From contig ONDS01000005.1 of the NCBI GenBank assembly GCA_900316685.1, positions 62,001-126,000 of the forward strand: a stretch of DNA of 64,000 bases. The letters run 5' to 3'. Under the pieces are notes generated by a model. It was not told the DNA's origin. It was given only the letters and a program-made list of their open reading frames with translations, and ran no database searches. Below are positions 33,694 through 43,258 of the stretch, one piece after another (within the stretch, counting starts at the first letter, position 1; each line of letters starts with the position of its first letter). Source of the stretch: an uncultured Prevotellaceae bacterium (lineage in GTDB: Bacteria > Bacteroidota > Bacteroidia > Bacteroidales > Bacteroidaceae). Made by a program: the position numbers and the translations under genes.

Positions 33694-34581
33694 TCATTCA
33701 AAGATGGCGTTTTTCTCAATCTTCCATCCCTCGCGCTTCAGCAGCCCGCAGTCGGGACCCTTGAACATCTTCGCTGCCTCTAAGTCGCCCTTCATCTGCC
33801 AGTCGAGCCACGCCAGCGCGGCGATGGTGAACTCGCCGCCGTGAGGCTGGCCGTAGGTGCCGCCATGTCCTACAGGATAGTTGATGGCGCAGGCGGGCAC
33901 ATGGCTGATACGGTGGAAATCGTCCATGCCGTTGCCATAGGCGATATCTTCCTCTCCGCCCAGCATATACATGACAGGTGTGTGTATCTCCTGCAACTTC
34001 TCTTTCGGGGGCATGGGCATACCGCCCACGGCACTGCCGGCGTTCTGCTGGTTGAACAGGCCACTGTTGCATATCATCAGCAGGGTGATGCGCGGGTCGG
34101 CGCAGTTGAAGAGGGTCTGCAGACCACCGCACGACATGCCTGCCACGCAGATGTTCTTCACGTCGATCTTGTTGTAATAGGGTGAGTGTTCATCGGCGTT
34201 CTGTGCCATCACCCAGTCGATGGACTCTATCTGTTGCTCGCTCTTCGACATCGGTCCGTGATACCATTCGTCGGTCATGGGGATGAACCCCGTGGCCACC
34301 ACGATATAGCCATGCGAGGCTATCTCGTTGAGGAACTTGATGTGCTCGAAAGGAGAGTTGTTGCACGCTCCGTTGCCCCATACCAGCACGGGCAGGCGAT
34401 GGCCGGGACCGAATGGTGTCAGGTCCTGCGGGACGATCACGGTATGCGCCTCCAGCGAAGGCTCCTCTTTCATGATGGCTTTATACTGGCCCAGGCCACC
34501 TTCTTCAATCACACGTGTCTTCTGGCCGTTGGCCATGCCTACGATGGCCAACACCGCTAAAGTTGATAATAGTCTTTTCAT
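33694..34581 (-). CDS. Secreted alpha/beta hydrolase
   Basis: A 295-residue protein with a signal peptide (cleavage near MANG-Q). The alpha/beta-hydrolase fold shows LPVLVWGNGACNNSP (oxyanion region), NEIASHGYIVVATGF, the nucleophile elbow CVAGMSCGG and the His region YPVGHGGTYGQPHGG. The fold is that of chlorophyllase-like and acyl esterases. A second domain is absent. It may remove acyl groups from dietary carbohydrate, but no direct evidence points to a substrate. It is transcribed divergently from the metal ATPase gene, each with its own TATTTTTG box. Confidence 0.8.
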   Translation of the reverse strand: MKRLLSTLAVLAIVGMANGQKTRVIEEGGLGQYKAIMKEEPSLEAHTVIVPQDLTPFGPGHRLPVLVWGNGACNNSPFEHIKFLNEIASHGYIVVATGFIPMTDEWYHGPMSKSEQQIESIDWVMAQNADEHSPYYNKIDVKNICVAGMSCGGLQTLFNCADPRITLLMICNSGLFNQQNAGSAVGGMPMPPKEKLQEIHTPVMYMLGGEEDIAYGNGMDDFHRISHVPACAINYPVGHGGTYGQPHGGEFTIAALAWLDWQMKGDLEAAKMFKGPDCGLLKREGWKIEKNAIFE

Positions 34582-34611
34582 ACGTTTTTTAGGTTATAGA
34601 ATTTACTCGTG

Positions 34612-34669
34612 CAAAAATAATGAAAAATTTCGTATTCTTTTGTCTTCATCCTGTTTTTTCGTATTTTTG
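34612..34669. promoter_or_regulatory. Divergent promoters of hydrolase and P-type ATPase
   Basis: Minus strand TATTTTTG (34619-34612) for the hydrolase; plus strand TTTG (34639-34642) and TATTTTTG (34662-34669) for the ATPase. Confidence 0.55.
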
Positions 34670-34688
34670 CAATCATATTAAAAGGGAA

Positions 34689-36602
34689 ATGAAACAAACG
34701 ATACCTGTAGTGGGCATGGCCTGCGCTTCCTGCCAAGCCCATGTGGAAAAGACCTTGCGCGAGCTGCAAGGCATCAACGAGGTGCAGGTGAGTCTTACCG
34801 CCCGTCATGCCGTGGTCGACTACGACCCTGCCGTCATTACGCCGGGGCAGATGAAAGAGGCCGTCAATGCCATCGGCTTCGACCTAGTGGTCGAGGAGGA
34901 GCAACGGTTGGAGGAACTGGAACGGTCGGAATACCGCCGTCTGTTGCGTTCCACCATCCTTGCCTGGGTGCTCGCTGCCTTGGTCATGGCCTTGTCGATG
35001 GGATGGCTCGATGTGGGCGGGCGCGATGCCGCCAACCAACTCTCTCTTGTGCTTGCCCTCGTGGCGATGGCTGTCTGTGGACGCTCGTTCTATGTGCGTG
35101 CCGCCAAGCAGGCTCGCCATGGCATGTTGTCCATGGATTCGCTCGTGGCGCTTTCCACCTCCATCGCCTTCCTCTTCAGCGTGGTCAATACGTTCTGGGG
35201 CGACAGGCTCTGGGGCTCCCATGGGTGGCACACCTATTACGATGCCTCGGTCATGATCATCGCCTTCGTGCTCTTGGGGAGGGTACTCGAACAACGTGCA
35301 CGGAGGGCTACGGCGGGCAGCCTGCGTCGACTCATGTCGCTGGCTCCCAAAACGGCGCGTCTGGTGCGCGACGGGCAGGTCGACGAGGTGCCCATCTCCA
35401 CCATCACCGTGGGCGATGTGCTCGAGGTGCGTGCAGGTGAGAAGATACCCGTCGATGGCTCGGTTGCCCAGGCGGAGAGTTTCATGACCGCCGATGCCGC
35501 CTACGTCGACGAGTCGATGCTTACGGGCGAGCCGGCTCCCGTGGCCAAACGGCGGGCCGACCCTTTGATGGCGGGCACGATGCTCCGTCAAGGTAAGATG
35601 TTGATGCGCGCCCGACGCACGGGCGAACAGACGGCGGTGGCGCAGATGATCGAACAGGTGCGCCGCGCACAGGACAGCAAGGCACCCGTGCAGCGGGTGG
35701 CCGACCGCATGGCGGCGGTCTTCGTGCCCGTGGTGCTCGCCTTGGCGTTGCTCACGTTCGTATTGTGGTGGGTCATCGGTGGATCGGCCTATCTCTCCCA
35801 GGCCATCCTCTCGGCGGTGGCGGTCATGGTGGTAGCCTGTCCGTGTGCCATGGGCTTGGCCACGCCTACGGCGCTTATGGTGGGCATCGGCAAGGCTGCG
35901 GAGAAGAACATGCTCATCAAGGATGCTGCGGCGTTGGAGAACATCAGGAAGATCGATGCGCTGGTCATCGACAAGACGGGCACGCTCACCATACCCAACC
36001 AACAGGTGGACTTCACTAAGATAGACAACCTGCCCATCGAGGAGCGCGAGACGCTCAAGCCGCATGCCGCCGAGGCGATGAAGACGTTGGCCGACATGGG
36101 CATAGAGGTCTATCTCATGAGTGGCGACCGCGAGGAGGCAGTGTCGCACTGGGCACATCTCGTGGGCATCGACCATTGGCAGAGCGGGGTGAAACCCGAC
36201 GACAAGGAGGCCTTGGTGCGCCGGCTGCAGCAGGAGGGGCATCGTGTAGCGATGGTGGGCGACGGCATCAACGATTCGGCGGCCATCGTCCTCGCCGATG
36301 TGGGCATAGCCATGGCCAAGGGAGCCGATGTGGCCATCGATGTGGCGCAACTCACACTTATGGGCGACGACCTGCGCCGCCTGCCCCAGGCGGTGGATCT
36401 CTCACGGCGCACGGTGTCGATGATCCACCAGAACCTCTTCTGGGCGTTCATCTACAACCTTGTGAGCATCCCTTTGGCGGCGGGAGCCCTACGGCTCTTC
36501 GGCATCGATTTCCAACTCACGCCCATGTGGGCGAGCGCCCTCATGGCGTGTTCCAGCCTGAGCGTGGTGCTCAACAGCCTGAGGCTGAAGGGCGAGATGT
36601 GA
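34689..36602 (+). CDS. Heavy-metal (copper-type) P1B ATPase with reduced nucleotide domain
   Basis: A 637-residue inner-membrane ATPase, start ATG 34689 (MKQTIPVVGMACASCQ). It has an N-terminal HMA metal-binding domain (CASC, Cys12 and Cys15), eight predicted membrane helices, the actuator loop (TGEPAPV), the metal-path motif CPC (Cys384, Cys386), the phosphorylated Asp428 in DKTGT, SGDR (Asp480) and GDGIND (Asp525). CPC plus the late helix sequences indicates Cu+ or Ag+ export. Only 52 residues separate Asp428 from Asp480, where typical CopA proteins have roughly 120-150; the ATP-binding N domain with its HP motif appears to be missing. No frameshift is seen. Confidence 0.93.
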   Translation: MKQTIPVVGMACASCQAHVEKTLRELQGINEVQVSLTARHAVVDYDPAVITPGQMKEAVNAIGFDLVVEEEQRLEELERSEYRRLLRSTILAWVLAALVMALSMGWLDVGGRDAANQLSLVLALVAMAVCGRSFYVRAAKQARHGMLSMDSLVALSTSIAFLFSVVNTFWGDRLWGSHGWHTYYDASVMIIAFVLLGRVLEQRARRATAGSLRRLMSLAPKTARLVRDGQVDEVPISTITVGDVLEVRAGEKIPVDGSVAQAESFMTADAAYVDESMLTGEPAPVAKRRADPLMAGTMLRQGKMLMRARRTGEQTAVAQMIEQVRRAQDSKAPVQRVADRMAAVFVPVVLALALLTFVLWWVIGGSAYLSQAILSAVAVMVVACPCAMGLATPTALMVGIGKAAEKNMLIKDAAALENIRKIDALVIDKTGTLTIPNQQVDFTKIDNLPIEERETLKPHAAEAMKTLADMGIEVYLMSGDREEAVSHWAHLVGIDHWQSGVKPDDKEALVRRLQQEGHRVAMVGDGINDSAAIVLADVGIAMAKGADVAIDVAQLTLMGDDLRRLPQAVDLSRRTVSMIHQNLFWAFIYNLVSIPLAAGALRLFGIDFQLTPMWASALMACSSLSVVLNSLRLKGEM

Positions 36603-36636
36603 GGAGCAAGGGGCAAGGAGCAAGAGGCAAGAGATG
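36601..36636 (+). repeat. GRGCAAG heptamer array at P-type ATPase stop codon
   Basis: Four to five 7-bp units (GAGCAAG, GGGCAAG, GAGCAAG, AGGCAAG) follow TGA directly. Confidence 0.7.
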
Positions 36637-36712
36637 TGTTCACAGCGGAGTATTGTCTTCACTCCTCCACTTTTCACTCCATTTGAGTTTAATAACAATA
36701 AAAAGATAATCA

Positions 36713-38413
36713 ATGAGAAAAAGTCTTCTTTCGGCATGTCTGTTGCTGATGGGTATGAACATACAGGCACAGTCTTTTGAGACGGCTGCTCAAGCGGTGG
36801 AACACATGGGCATAGGGTGGAACCTTGGCAATACACTCGACGCCCACGACGGTAACCTTTGCCCGGATATCGTCAAGTCGGAAACGATGTGGGGACAGCC
36901 TGTCACCCGTCCCGAACTGATGGCGATGATGAAGGAAGCGGGATTCATGACCATCCGTGTGCCTGTCACCTGGTATCCTCACATGGATGAAAATGGCAAG
37001 GTAGACGAGGTGTGGATGCAACGGGTGCACGAGGTAGTCGATTATGTCATCGACCAAGGGATGTATTGCGTGCTCAATGTGCACCACGACACGGGCGATG
37101 GTCCGCAGTGGCTGCATGCCAGCATGGAGGTGTACGAAGCACAGAAAAGCCGGTTTGAATACTTGTGGACGCAGATTGCCGAGGAGTTTCGCGACTACGA
37201 CCACCACCTGCTCTTCGAGGCATACAACGAGATGCTCGACAAATACAACTCTTGGTGCTTCGCTTCGTTCGCACGCACCGGTGGTTACAATGCCGCCGAC
37301 GCCTCCGACGCCTACCAAGCCATCAACAGCTATGCGCAGAGCTTCGTCGATGCTGTGCGCGCCACAGGGGGCAACAACAGCCAGCGCAACCTGGTGGTCA
37401 ACACCTATGCGGCAACTTGCGGGTCGGGCACATGGAACGCGCATCTCGCAGATCCTCTCAAGGAGATGGCACTGCCCGACGACCCTGCAGGCAGCGGACA
37501 TATCGCCTTCGAGGTGCATTGCTATCCTTCCATCTTCAAGGAGGATAACAGCATCCGACCCATGAGCGAGATAAAGACCGAGGTGAACCAGGCGGTCAGC
37601 CGGATCAACAGCCACCTCGTCGGCAAGGGGGCGCCGGTCATCATCGGCGAATGGGCGGGAACCTATGTCAACAAAACGGAGCAGAACTACGAGCAGCGCC
37701 ATCAGCACCTCATCGACTTCGTCGACTTCTTTGTCAAGACGATGAAAGACAACCATATCGCCACCATAGAATGGATGGGGCTGAGCGACGGGGCGTTCCG
37801 CTCCGATCCGGTGTTCAGCCAACCCGACCTGGCTGCGGCCATCGCCAAGGCCTATCATGGTGATGACTACCAGGGACTTTGGCCCAGTCTGGACGACAGG
37901 ACGGAATATGTGGCGTTTGAGGGAGACAAGACGCTCTACTGGGGCAAGGGCATACATATCGGGGCGGCCATCTTCGCAGCCATGGACAAGACGCTGCAAC
38001 TCCACCTCACCTATGCCTCCAACGGACAACTCAACGACTGCATCCAACTGTATGATGGCAACTGGGGAGAGAAAACGCCGTTCTACGTCGATGGCAAGTC
38101 TTTCAACGGCGATTTCAACCCCAACCAGTATTATGCGCCGAGTGCCGAAAGCCGCACCACCGTGCTGACCTTCAGTCCGGAGGTGTATGATATATTGGCA
38201 CAGAAGGGCCTCATCATCCATGGCGAGGGCATCACGCTCACGCGGGCGGTACTCGTCAACACCACGACGGGGATAACGGAAACGATTGTCGAACAACCGA
38301 ACGACGCACCCGTCTACGACCTTAGTGGGCGTAGGGTGACCCATCCCCAACGGGGAATCTATATCCGTCGGGGCAAGAAGTTCGTGGTCAGTACTACTGC
38401 GAATAGTCGCTGA
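36713..38413 (+). CDS. Secreted GH5 endoglucanase/xyloglucanase
   Basis: A 566-residue protein with a signal peptide (ending IQAQ). The GH5 domain (about 30-390) opens with GIGWNLGNTLDAHDG, typical of subfamily 4. Further markers are FMTIRVPVTWYPH, LNVHHD, the acid/base Glu173 in EAYNEM, and the nucleophile Glu313 in IIGEWAGT. Residues about 400-500 form a carbohydrate-binding-like sandwich (YVAFEGDKTLYWGKG). The protein ends with YDLSGRRV...RGIYIRRGKK, a tail common on Prevotella secreted proteins. It would cut beta-1,4-glucan or xyloglucan backbones. No clear -7 box was found upstream; the gap to the ATPase gene is 110 bp. Confidence 0.92.
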   Translation: MRKSLLSACLLLMGMNIQAQSFETAAQAVEHMGIGWNLGNTLDAHDGNLCPDIVKSETMWGQPVTRPELMAMMKEAGFMTIRVPVTWYPHMDENGKVDEVWMQRVHEVVDYVIDQGMYCVLNVHHDTGDGPQWLHASMEVYEAQKSRFEYLWTQIAEEFRDYDHHLLFEAYNEMLDKYNSWCFASFARTGGYNAADASDAYQAINSYAQSFVDAVRATGGNNSQRNLVVNTYAATCGSGTWNAHLADPLKEMALPDDPAGSGHIAFEVHCYPSIFKEDNSIRPMSEIKTEVNQAVSRINSHLVGKGAPVIIGEWAGTYVNKTEQNYEQRHQHLIDFVDFFVKTMKDNHIATIEWMGLSDGAFRSDPVFSQPDLAAAIAKAYHGDDYQGLWPSLDDRTEYVAFEGDKTLYWGKGIHIGAAIFAAMDKTLQLHLTYASNGQLNDCIQLYDGNWGEKTPFYVDGKSFNGDFNPNQYYAPSAESRTTVLTFSPEVYDILAQKGLIIHGEGITLTRAVLVNTTTGITETIVEQPNDAPVYDLSGRRVTHPQRGIYIRRGKKFVVSTTANSR

Positions 38414-38567
38414 AAGGTTGTTGACAACTACATGCACCAACCATACTTTTGACACGATACTGGCATGAATATGTTCTTATGTTCATGTTCGAAAAAACAA
38501 TCCATGTGTCTGAAAAACTGTTCATCTGTTGAAATTTTGTTTTTTTAAGCTTTAATCGGCAGATACG

Positions 38568-38599
38568 TTTGGTTTTCTCTTTTTCTTGCCGTATCTTTG
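38568..38599 (+). promoter_or_regulatory. Promoter of the SUMF1-domain gene
   Basis: TTTG (38568-38571) and TATCTTTG (38592-38599) with 20 bp between them. Confidence 0.65.
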
Positions 38600-38642
38600 C
38601 AAACTCAATTCGGAAATAGGAAAAAACGATAATAACAATCAA

Positions 38643-39440
38643 ATGAAAAAACTAATGATGGCGTTGGCCTTGATGGTGACAGTTGCCTTAGGAGCCAACG
38701 CCCAGCAACAAGTGAAGTATTCTGCATCAGTCAATGGGGTGACCTTCTATATGCTACCCGTGGAAGGGGGAACGTTCAATATGGGACACGATGTCACCTC
38801 CGATATGTTCTACCATAACGACAGCCCGGCACACGAGGTGGCGGTGGAAAGCTTTCTCATCGGCGAGACGGAGGTGACACAGGCTCTCTGGAAAGCGGTG
38901 ATGGGAGAGAACCCCTCACGATTCACCGAATCCGACGACAACCCTGTGGAAGGGGTGAACTGGGGGCAATGCCAGCGCTTCATCTCTCGGCTGAACGAAC
39001 TGACCAACCTCAATTTCCGGCTGCCCACAGAGGCGGAGTGGGAGTTCGCGGCGCGTGGCGGCAACCTCTCCAAGGGAACACTCTATGCCGGTTCCGACGA
39101 CTATGAGGACGTGGCATGGATAGGGGAGAACGATGGCAAGCAAACCCATCCCGTGGGAGGAAAGAAACCCAATGAGCTGGGACTGTACGACATGACAGGC
39201 AACGTGTGGGAATGGACCTCGTCGGGATTCTCACGATATGGGACGGAACCGAAGCTCCAACCCACGGATGGCGGCTATCTCTTCGTATACCGTGGCGGCG
39301 GCTACATCAGCAGCGACCGACAATCCAGCGTCTACCACCGCTCCTATGGACAGCTCACCGATTCCAATCATTACATCGGCCTGCGTCTCGCCCTTTCGAT
39401 GCCGCAAAAGCAGGAAGAGGGGCAAAGCCAGAACCAGTGA
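38643..39440 (+). CDS. Secreted SUMF1/FGE-sulfatase-domain protein
   Basis: A 265-residue protein with a signal peptide (GANAQ); ATG 38643 chosen because it starts the signal peptide. The formylglycine-generating-enzyme fold is clear: FYMLPVEGGTFNMG, ETEVTQALWKAVMG, NPVEGVNW, FRLPTEAEWEFAARGG, ELGLYDMTGNVWEW and the closing YIGLRLALS. The active-site cysteines of genuine formylglycine-generating enzymes are not seen, so this is probably a binding or structural member of the family rather than a sulfatase activator; no sulfatase gene lies in the window. It has its own promoter and an intrinsic terminator, so it is a single-gene unit. Confidence 0.88.
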   Translation: MKKLMMALALMVTVALGANAQQQVKYSASVNGVTFYMLPVEGGTFNMGHDVTSDMFYHNDSPAHEVAVESFLIGETEVTQALWKAVMGENPSRFTESDDNPVEGVNWGQCQRFISRLNELTNLNFRLPTEAEWEFAARGGNLSKGTLYAGSDDYEDVAWIGENDGKQTHPVGGKKPNELGLYDMTGNVWEWTSSGFSRYGTEPKLQPTDGGYLFVYRGGGYISSDRQSSVYHRSYGQLTDSNHYIGLRLALSMPQKQEEGQSQNQ

Positions 39441-39504
39441 TTTGCAAATAAAACGTCATCTATTGCCCAATGATGATACTTTTTTGATGTCAGCATAAAA
39501 TAGT

Positions 39505-39537
39505 AAGGTCAATCTATGGAAAGGTTGACCTTTTTTT
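39505..39537 (+). terminator. Intrinsic terminator after the SUMF1-domain gene
   Basis: AAGGTCAA (39505-39512) pairs with TTGACCTT (39525-39532) and runs into TTTTT. Confidence 0.85.
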
Positions 39538-39539
39538 AT

Positions 39540-39547
39540 TACTTTTG
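39540..39547 (+). promoter_or_regulatory. -7 box for the GH36 gene
   Basis: TACTTTTG directly follows the preceding terminator, 36 bp before the start codon. Confidence 0.5.
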
Positions 39548-39583
39548 TCGTGAATCAATATCCATCACATTATCAAACTACCA

Positions 39584-41782
39584 ATGAAACGAACACTCAA
39601 TCTCCTCTGGATGGCCATAGCCGCAGTATGCTGCATGGCCAACCCCGTCACCATCCAAACGAAAAGCATCGCCTTGGTGATCAAGGCAGAAAATGGAGCA
39701 CAACCCGAATATGTGTATTTCGGAAAGAAACTGCCAGGCTCCGACCTCAACCATGTGCAACCGCACGTGTTCGGGCGCATGGATGCCTATCCCGCCTATG
39801 GTATGAATACCCCGGCCGAGGCGGCACTCGCCATACGTCATGCCGATGGCAACATGAGCACGCAGCTGACGGTCACGGGCACTTCCACCGAAGCCGAAAA
39901 GGGCGGCACCATCACCCGCATACACCTCAAGGACAAGGTCTATCCCGTCAGCGTCGACCTCTGCTATAAGGCTTACAACGATGTCGACATGATCGAGGCA
40001 TGGACGGAAATCACCAACAACGAGAAATCCACCGTCACGCTTACACAGTTCGCCTCGGCCATGCTCCCCATACGGCGGGGCAACGTGTGGCTCTCACATT
40101 TCTATGGTTCATGGGCCAACGAGGCCCGATTGGCGGAGGAACCCATCCTGCCAGGGCAGAAGGTAATCAAGAACAAGGATGGAACGCGCAACTCGCATAC
40201 CGACCATGCCGAGGTGATGTTCTCGCTCGACGGCAAGGCACGTGAGAACCAGGGAGCGGTCATCGGAGCGGCCCTCTGCTACAGCGGCAATTACCGCCTG
40301 AAGATTGAGACGGATGACACCGACTACCACTATTTCTTCGCAGGCATCAATGAAGACAACTCAGAGTATCACTTGAAGAAAGGAGAGACGTTTGTCACCC
40401 CGCGTCTCGCCCTTTCCTATTCAGACGAGGGACTCTCGGGCGTGTCGCGCAACTTCCATAAGTGGGGGCGCAAATACATGATGATGCACGGCGACCGCGA
40501 ACGTAAGATATTGCTCAACTCATGGGAAGGCGTCTACTTCGACATCAATCAGCAGGGCATGGACCAGATGATGGGCGACATCGCCGACATGGGGGGCGAA
40601 CTGTTCGTCATGGATGATGGGTGGTTCGGCGTGAAGTATCCACGCAAGACCGACAATTCATCGCTCGGCGACTGGGAGATAGACCGCACCAAACTGCCGG
40701 AGGGCATCGAGGGGCTCATCCGCGATGCGAAGAAACATGGCATCAAGTTCGGTATATGGATCGAACCGGAGATGACCAACACGGTGAGTGAGCTCTATGA
40801 GAAACACCCCGACTGGGTCATCAAGGCACCGCAACGCGACGCCGTGGTCGGTAGAGGTGGCACACAGCTGGTGCTCGACCTGTCCAACCCCAAGGTGCAG
40901 GACTTCGTGTTCGGGGTGGTGGACCGTCTGATGACGCAGTATCCGGAAATCGATTACATCAAGTGGGATGCCAACATGGCTATCATGAACCACGGAAGCC
41001 AATACCTGCCGGCGGCTGACCAGAGCCATCTCTACATTGCTTATCATCGAGGCTTCGAGGCCACATGCAAACGAATACGCGAGAAATATCCCGACCTCAC
41101 CATACAGGCCTGTGCCAGTGGCGGCGGTAGGGCCAACTGGGGCGTCATGCCTTACTTCGACGAGTTCTGGGTGAGCGACAATACCGATGCGCTGCAACGT
41201 ATCTATATGCAGTGGGGAACATCTTATTTCTTCCCGGCCATCGCCATGGCAAGCCATATCTCGGCCACACCCAACCATACGGTGTTCCGCACCACGGCAC
41301 TCAAATACCGCATCGATGTGGCTATGAGCGGACGATTAGGCATGGAGATACAACCCAAGAACATGACCGACGAGGAGAAGACGCTCTGCCGCAATGCCAT
41401 AGCCGAATATAAGCAGATACGACCCATCGTGCAGTTCGGCAATATCTATCGGCTGGTGTCGCCTTACGACCATTTGGGCGTGGCGTCGCTCATGTACGTC
41501 ACTGAGCAAAAAGACAAGGCGGTATTCTATTGGTGGAAGACGGAGTCGTTCCAAAACGAGCATCTCCCGCGTGTAAAGATGGCTGGCCTCAATGCCAACC
41601 GCTACTATCGTGTGCATGAACTCAACCGCATAGACCTCCAACCGCTCGACTGCGAGGGACAGGTCTACTCAGGTGAGTATCTCATGAGCCGTGGACTTGA
41701 GATGCCTCATCTCAACGAGACGGAATGGGGCAAGAAAAGCGACTGGTCGAGCCGTGTGATCCTGCTCGAAGCCGACCACTGA
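39584..41782 (+). CDS. Secreted GH36 alpha-galactosidase
   Basis: A 732-residue protein with a signal peptide (about 1-20). The N-terminal beta-supersandwich is followed by the catalytic barrel with NSWEGVYFDI, LFVMDDGWFG, KFGIWIEPEM, the nucleophile Asp462 in YIKWDAN, CASGGGRANWG and the acid/base region VSDNTDA (Asp532 and neighbour). This is the standard GH36 architecture and length. It would release alpha-galactose from raffinose-family oligosaccharides or galactomannan. It is a single gene with its own promoter box. A 28-bp direct repeat starts on its stop codon. Confidence 0.95.
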   Translation: MKRTLNLLWMAIAAVCCMANPVTIQTKSIALVIKAENGAQPEYVYFGKKLPGSDLNHVQPHVFGRMDAYPAYGMNTPAEAALAIRHADGNMSTQLTVTGTSTEAEKGGTITRIHLKDKVYPVSVDLCYKAYNDVDMIEAWTEITNNEKSTVTLTQFASAMLPIRRGNVWLSHFYGSWANEARLAEEPILPGQKVIKNKDGTRNSHTDHAEVMFSLDGKARENQGAVIGAALCYSGNYRLKIETDDTDYHYFFAGINEDNSEYHLKKGETFVTPRLALSYSDEGLSGVSRNFHKWGRKYMMMHGDRERKILLNSWEGVYFDINQQGMDQMMGDIADMGGELFVMDDGWFGVKYPRKTDNSSLGDWEIDRTKLPEGIEGLIRDAKKHGIKFGIWIEPEMTNTVSELYEKHPDWVIKAPQRDAVVGRGGTQLVLDLSNPKVQDFVFGVVDRLMTQYPEIDYIKWDANMAIMNHGSQYLPAADQSHLYIAYHRGFEATCKRIREKYPDLTIQACASGGGRANWGVMPYFDEFWVSDNTDALQRIYMQWGTSYFFPAIAMASHISATPNHTVFRTTALKYRIDVAMSGRLGMEIQPKNMTDEEKTLCRNAIAEYKQIRPIVQFGNIYRLVSPYDHLGVASLMYVTEQKDKAVFYWWKTESFQNEHLPRVKMAGLNANRYYRVHELNRIDLQPLDCEGQVYSGEYLMSRGLEMPHLNETEWGKKSDWSSRVILLEADH

Positions 41783-41847
41783 TCTTCACGAATGTTGATA
41801 TCGAACACGAATAGCACTAATCTTCACGAATGTTGATATCGAACACG
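41782..41847. repeat. 28-bp direct repeat at GH36 stop codon
   Basis: Copies at 41782-41809 and 41820-41847 (starting ATCTTCACGAATGTTGATAT) are separated by 10 bp. A related element lies at 43316-43337 directly behind the minus-strand gene 43341-44135, in its sense orientation. The rest of 41848-42052 is AT-rich leader with a -7 box TAACTTTG at 41962. Confidence 0.85.
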
Positions 41848-42052
41848 GTTGTAGTGTAGTAATCTGGGGCGCTTATCATTTGTAAATATGAGAAACAGGA
41901 AAATTTTATATTCTGAAATACAAAAACTACCTAAAAATTTGTATTTGCAAATATAAATTATTAACTTTGCACCAAAATCCTGATAAAGCGAGGGCAAAGA
42001 AAGTTTCTTTCAACTTGCAGAGCGTGAAGGATTTATCTAAATTTTTTAAACT

Positions 42053-43258
42053 ATGGAGTCGATAGAATTACAGCCCCTTTTCAACAATTATCATCGTAAG
42101 ATTGCCAGAATAGACTTGCGGTTTAAACGTTACCTGTACGACCAAATCAATTGGAGCGCCAGGATTATCAGCATCAAGGGCGCGCGTGGCGTGGGAAAGA
42201 CCACAATGCTCTTGCAGCATATTCTTGAAAACTATGAGGACATCGACAAGACGCTCTACGCTTCGTTGGATGATTTGTGGTTTTCCACTCACTCCCTGAT
42301 AGATTTGGTGGATTGGGCAGACCAGCATGGTATGCAAAGATTATACCTTGACGAAGTACACAAATATGAAAGATGGAAGGAAACGCTGAAGAATATCTAC
42401 GACAGTTATCCCGACATGAGCATTGTCTATACCAGCAGCTCGCTGCTCATCATGGATAATGCCACGGTAGACCTTTCACGTCGGCAGACTGCTTATACGC
42501 TTTACGGATTGTCATTCAGGGAGTTCCTGGCATTTGAGAATATCCTTCAATATCCTGCCATAGCTCTTGAAGACCTTTTGCAGAACCATGTTCGCCATGC
42601 TATGCAGATTGTGCAGAATGTGAAGGTGGCATCCTACTTTGAAAATTATCTGGAGCATGGATACTATCCTTTCTATCGTGAGGTGGGCGAAGATTTTGCA
42701 TCACGGCTAAGGGAAATTGTATCTGTGGTTATCGATAGCGATTTGCCTGCCGTAGAGAACATGACGTTTGAGACCATACAAAAGGTGAAGAAGCTGGTGA
42801 TGATTATCAGCGAGCGTGTGCCTTTTGAGCCCAAGATGTCAGATCTGTGGACACAGTTGGCTACAAATAACGAGTTGGGACTACGTATGCTTTATGCTCT
42901 TGACAAAGCACAGATTCTAGCCTTACTTACCTCAAAAGCGAAGAATTACAAATTCTTATATAAGCCCGACAAGATCTTCTTGGGAAATCCAAACTTGATG
43001 CATGCCCTATGTCCCGTGGTGAATAAGGGCAATGAGCGAGAGACATTGTTTTGCTGCCAGTTGCAGGTAAATAATGATGTGAAGCATCCTCTTAAAGGTG
43101 ATTTCCTGGTTAATGACAAGTATCTCTTTGAAGTTGGAGGAAGGAAGAAATCGTTTGAGCAGATAGCAGATGTTCCCAACAGCTTCCTTGCTGTGGATGA
43201 TACCGAAGTTGGACATGGCAATCGTATCCCTTTATGGCTCTTTGGTTTTACCTATTGA
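42053..43258 (+). CDS. AAA ATPase with DUF4143-type C-terminus
   Basis: A 401-residue protein. Walker A is GARGVGKTT (Lys49), a Walker-B-like strand is LYLDEVHKYERW, and sensor-like YTSSSLLIM follows. The C-terminal half contains DFLVNDKYLFEVGGRKK, the pattern of the PD-(D/E)XK-like end of DUF4143 ATPases. These proteins are widespread orphans in gut Bacteroidetes and archaea, with unproven roles. The gene is visibly AT-richer in bases and codons than its neighbours, which suggests recent acquisition. It stands alone between two converging gene ends. Confidence 0.88.
   Translation: MESIELQPLFNNYHRKIARIDLRFKRYLYDQINWSARIISIKGARGVGKTTMLLQHILENYEDIDKTLYASLDDLWFSTHSLIDLVDWADQHGMQRLYLDEVHKYERWKETLKNIYDSYPDMSIVYTSSSLLIMDNATVDLSRRQTAYTLYGLSFREFLAFENILQYPAIALEDLLQNHVRHAMQIVQNVKVASYFENYLEHGYYPFYREVGEDFASRLREIVSVVIDSDLPAVENMTFETIQKVKKLVMIISERVPFEPKMSDLWTQLATNNELGLRMLYALDKAQILALLTSKAKNYKFLYKPDKIFLGNPNLMHALCPVVNKGNERETLFCCQLQVNNDVKHPLKGDFLVNDKYLFEVGGRKKSFEQIADVPNSFLAVDDTEVGHGNRIPLWLFGFTY

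Noticed and set aside
38643-39440. SUMF1-domain protein as a sulfatase-activating enzyme
   Set aside because: The active-site cysteines are not visible, it is secreted, and no sulfatase gene is present.
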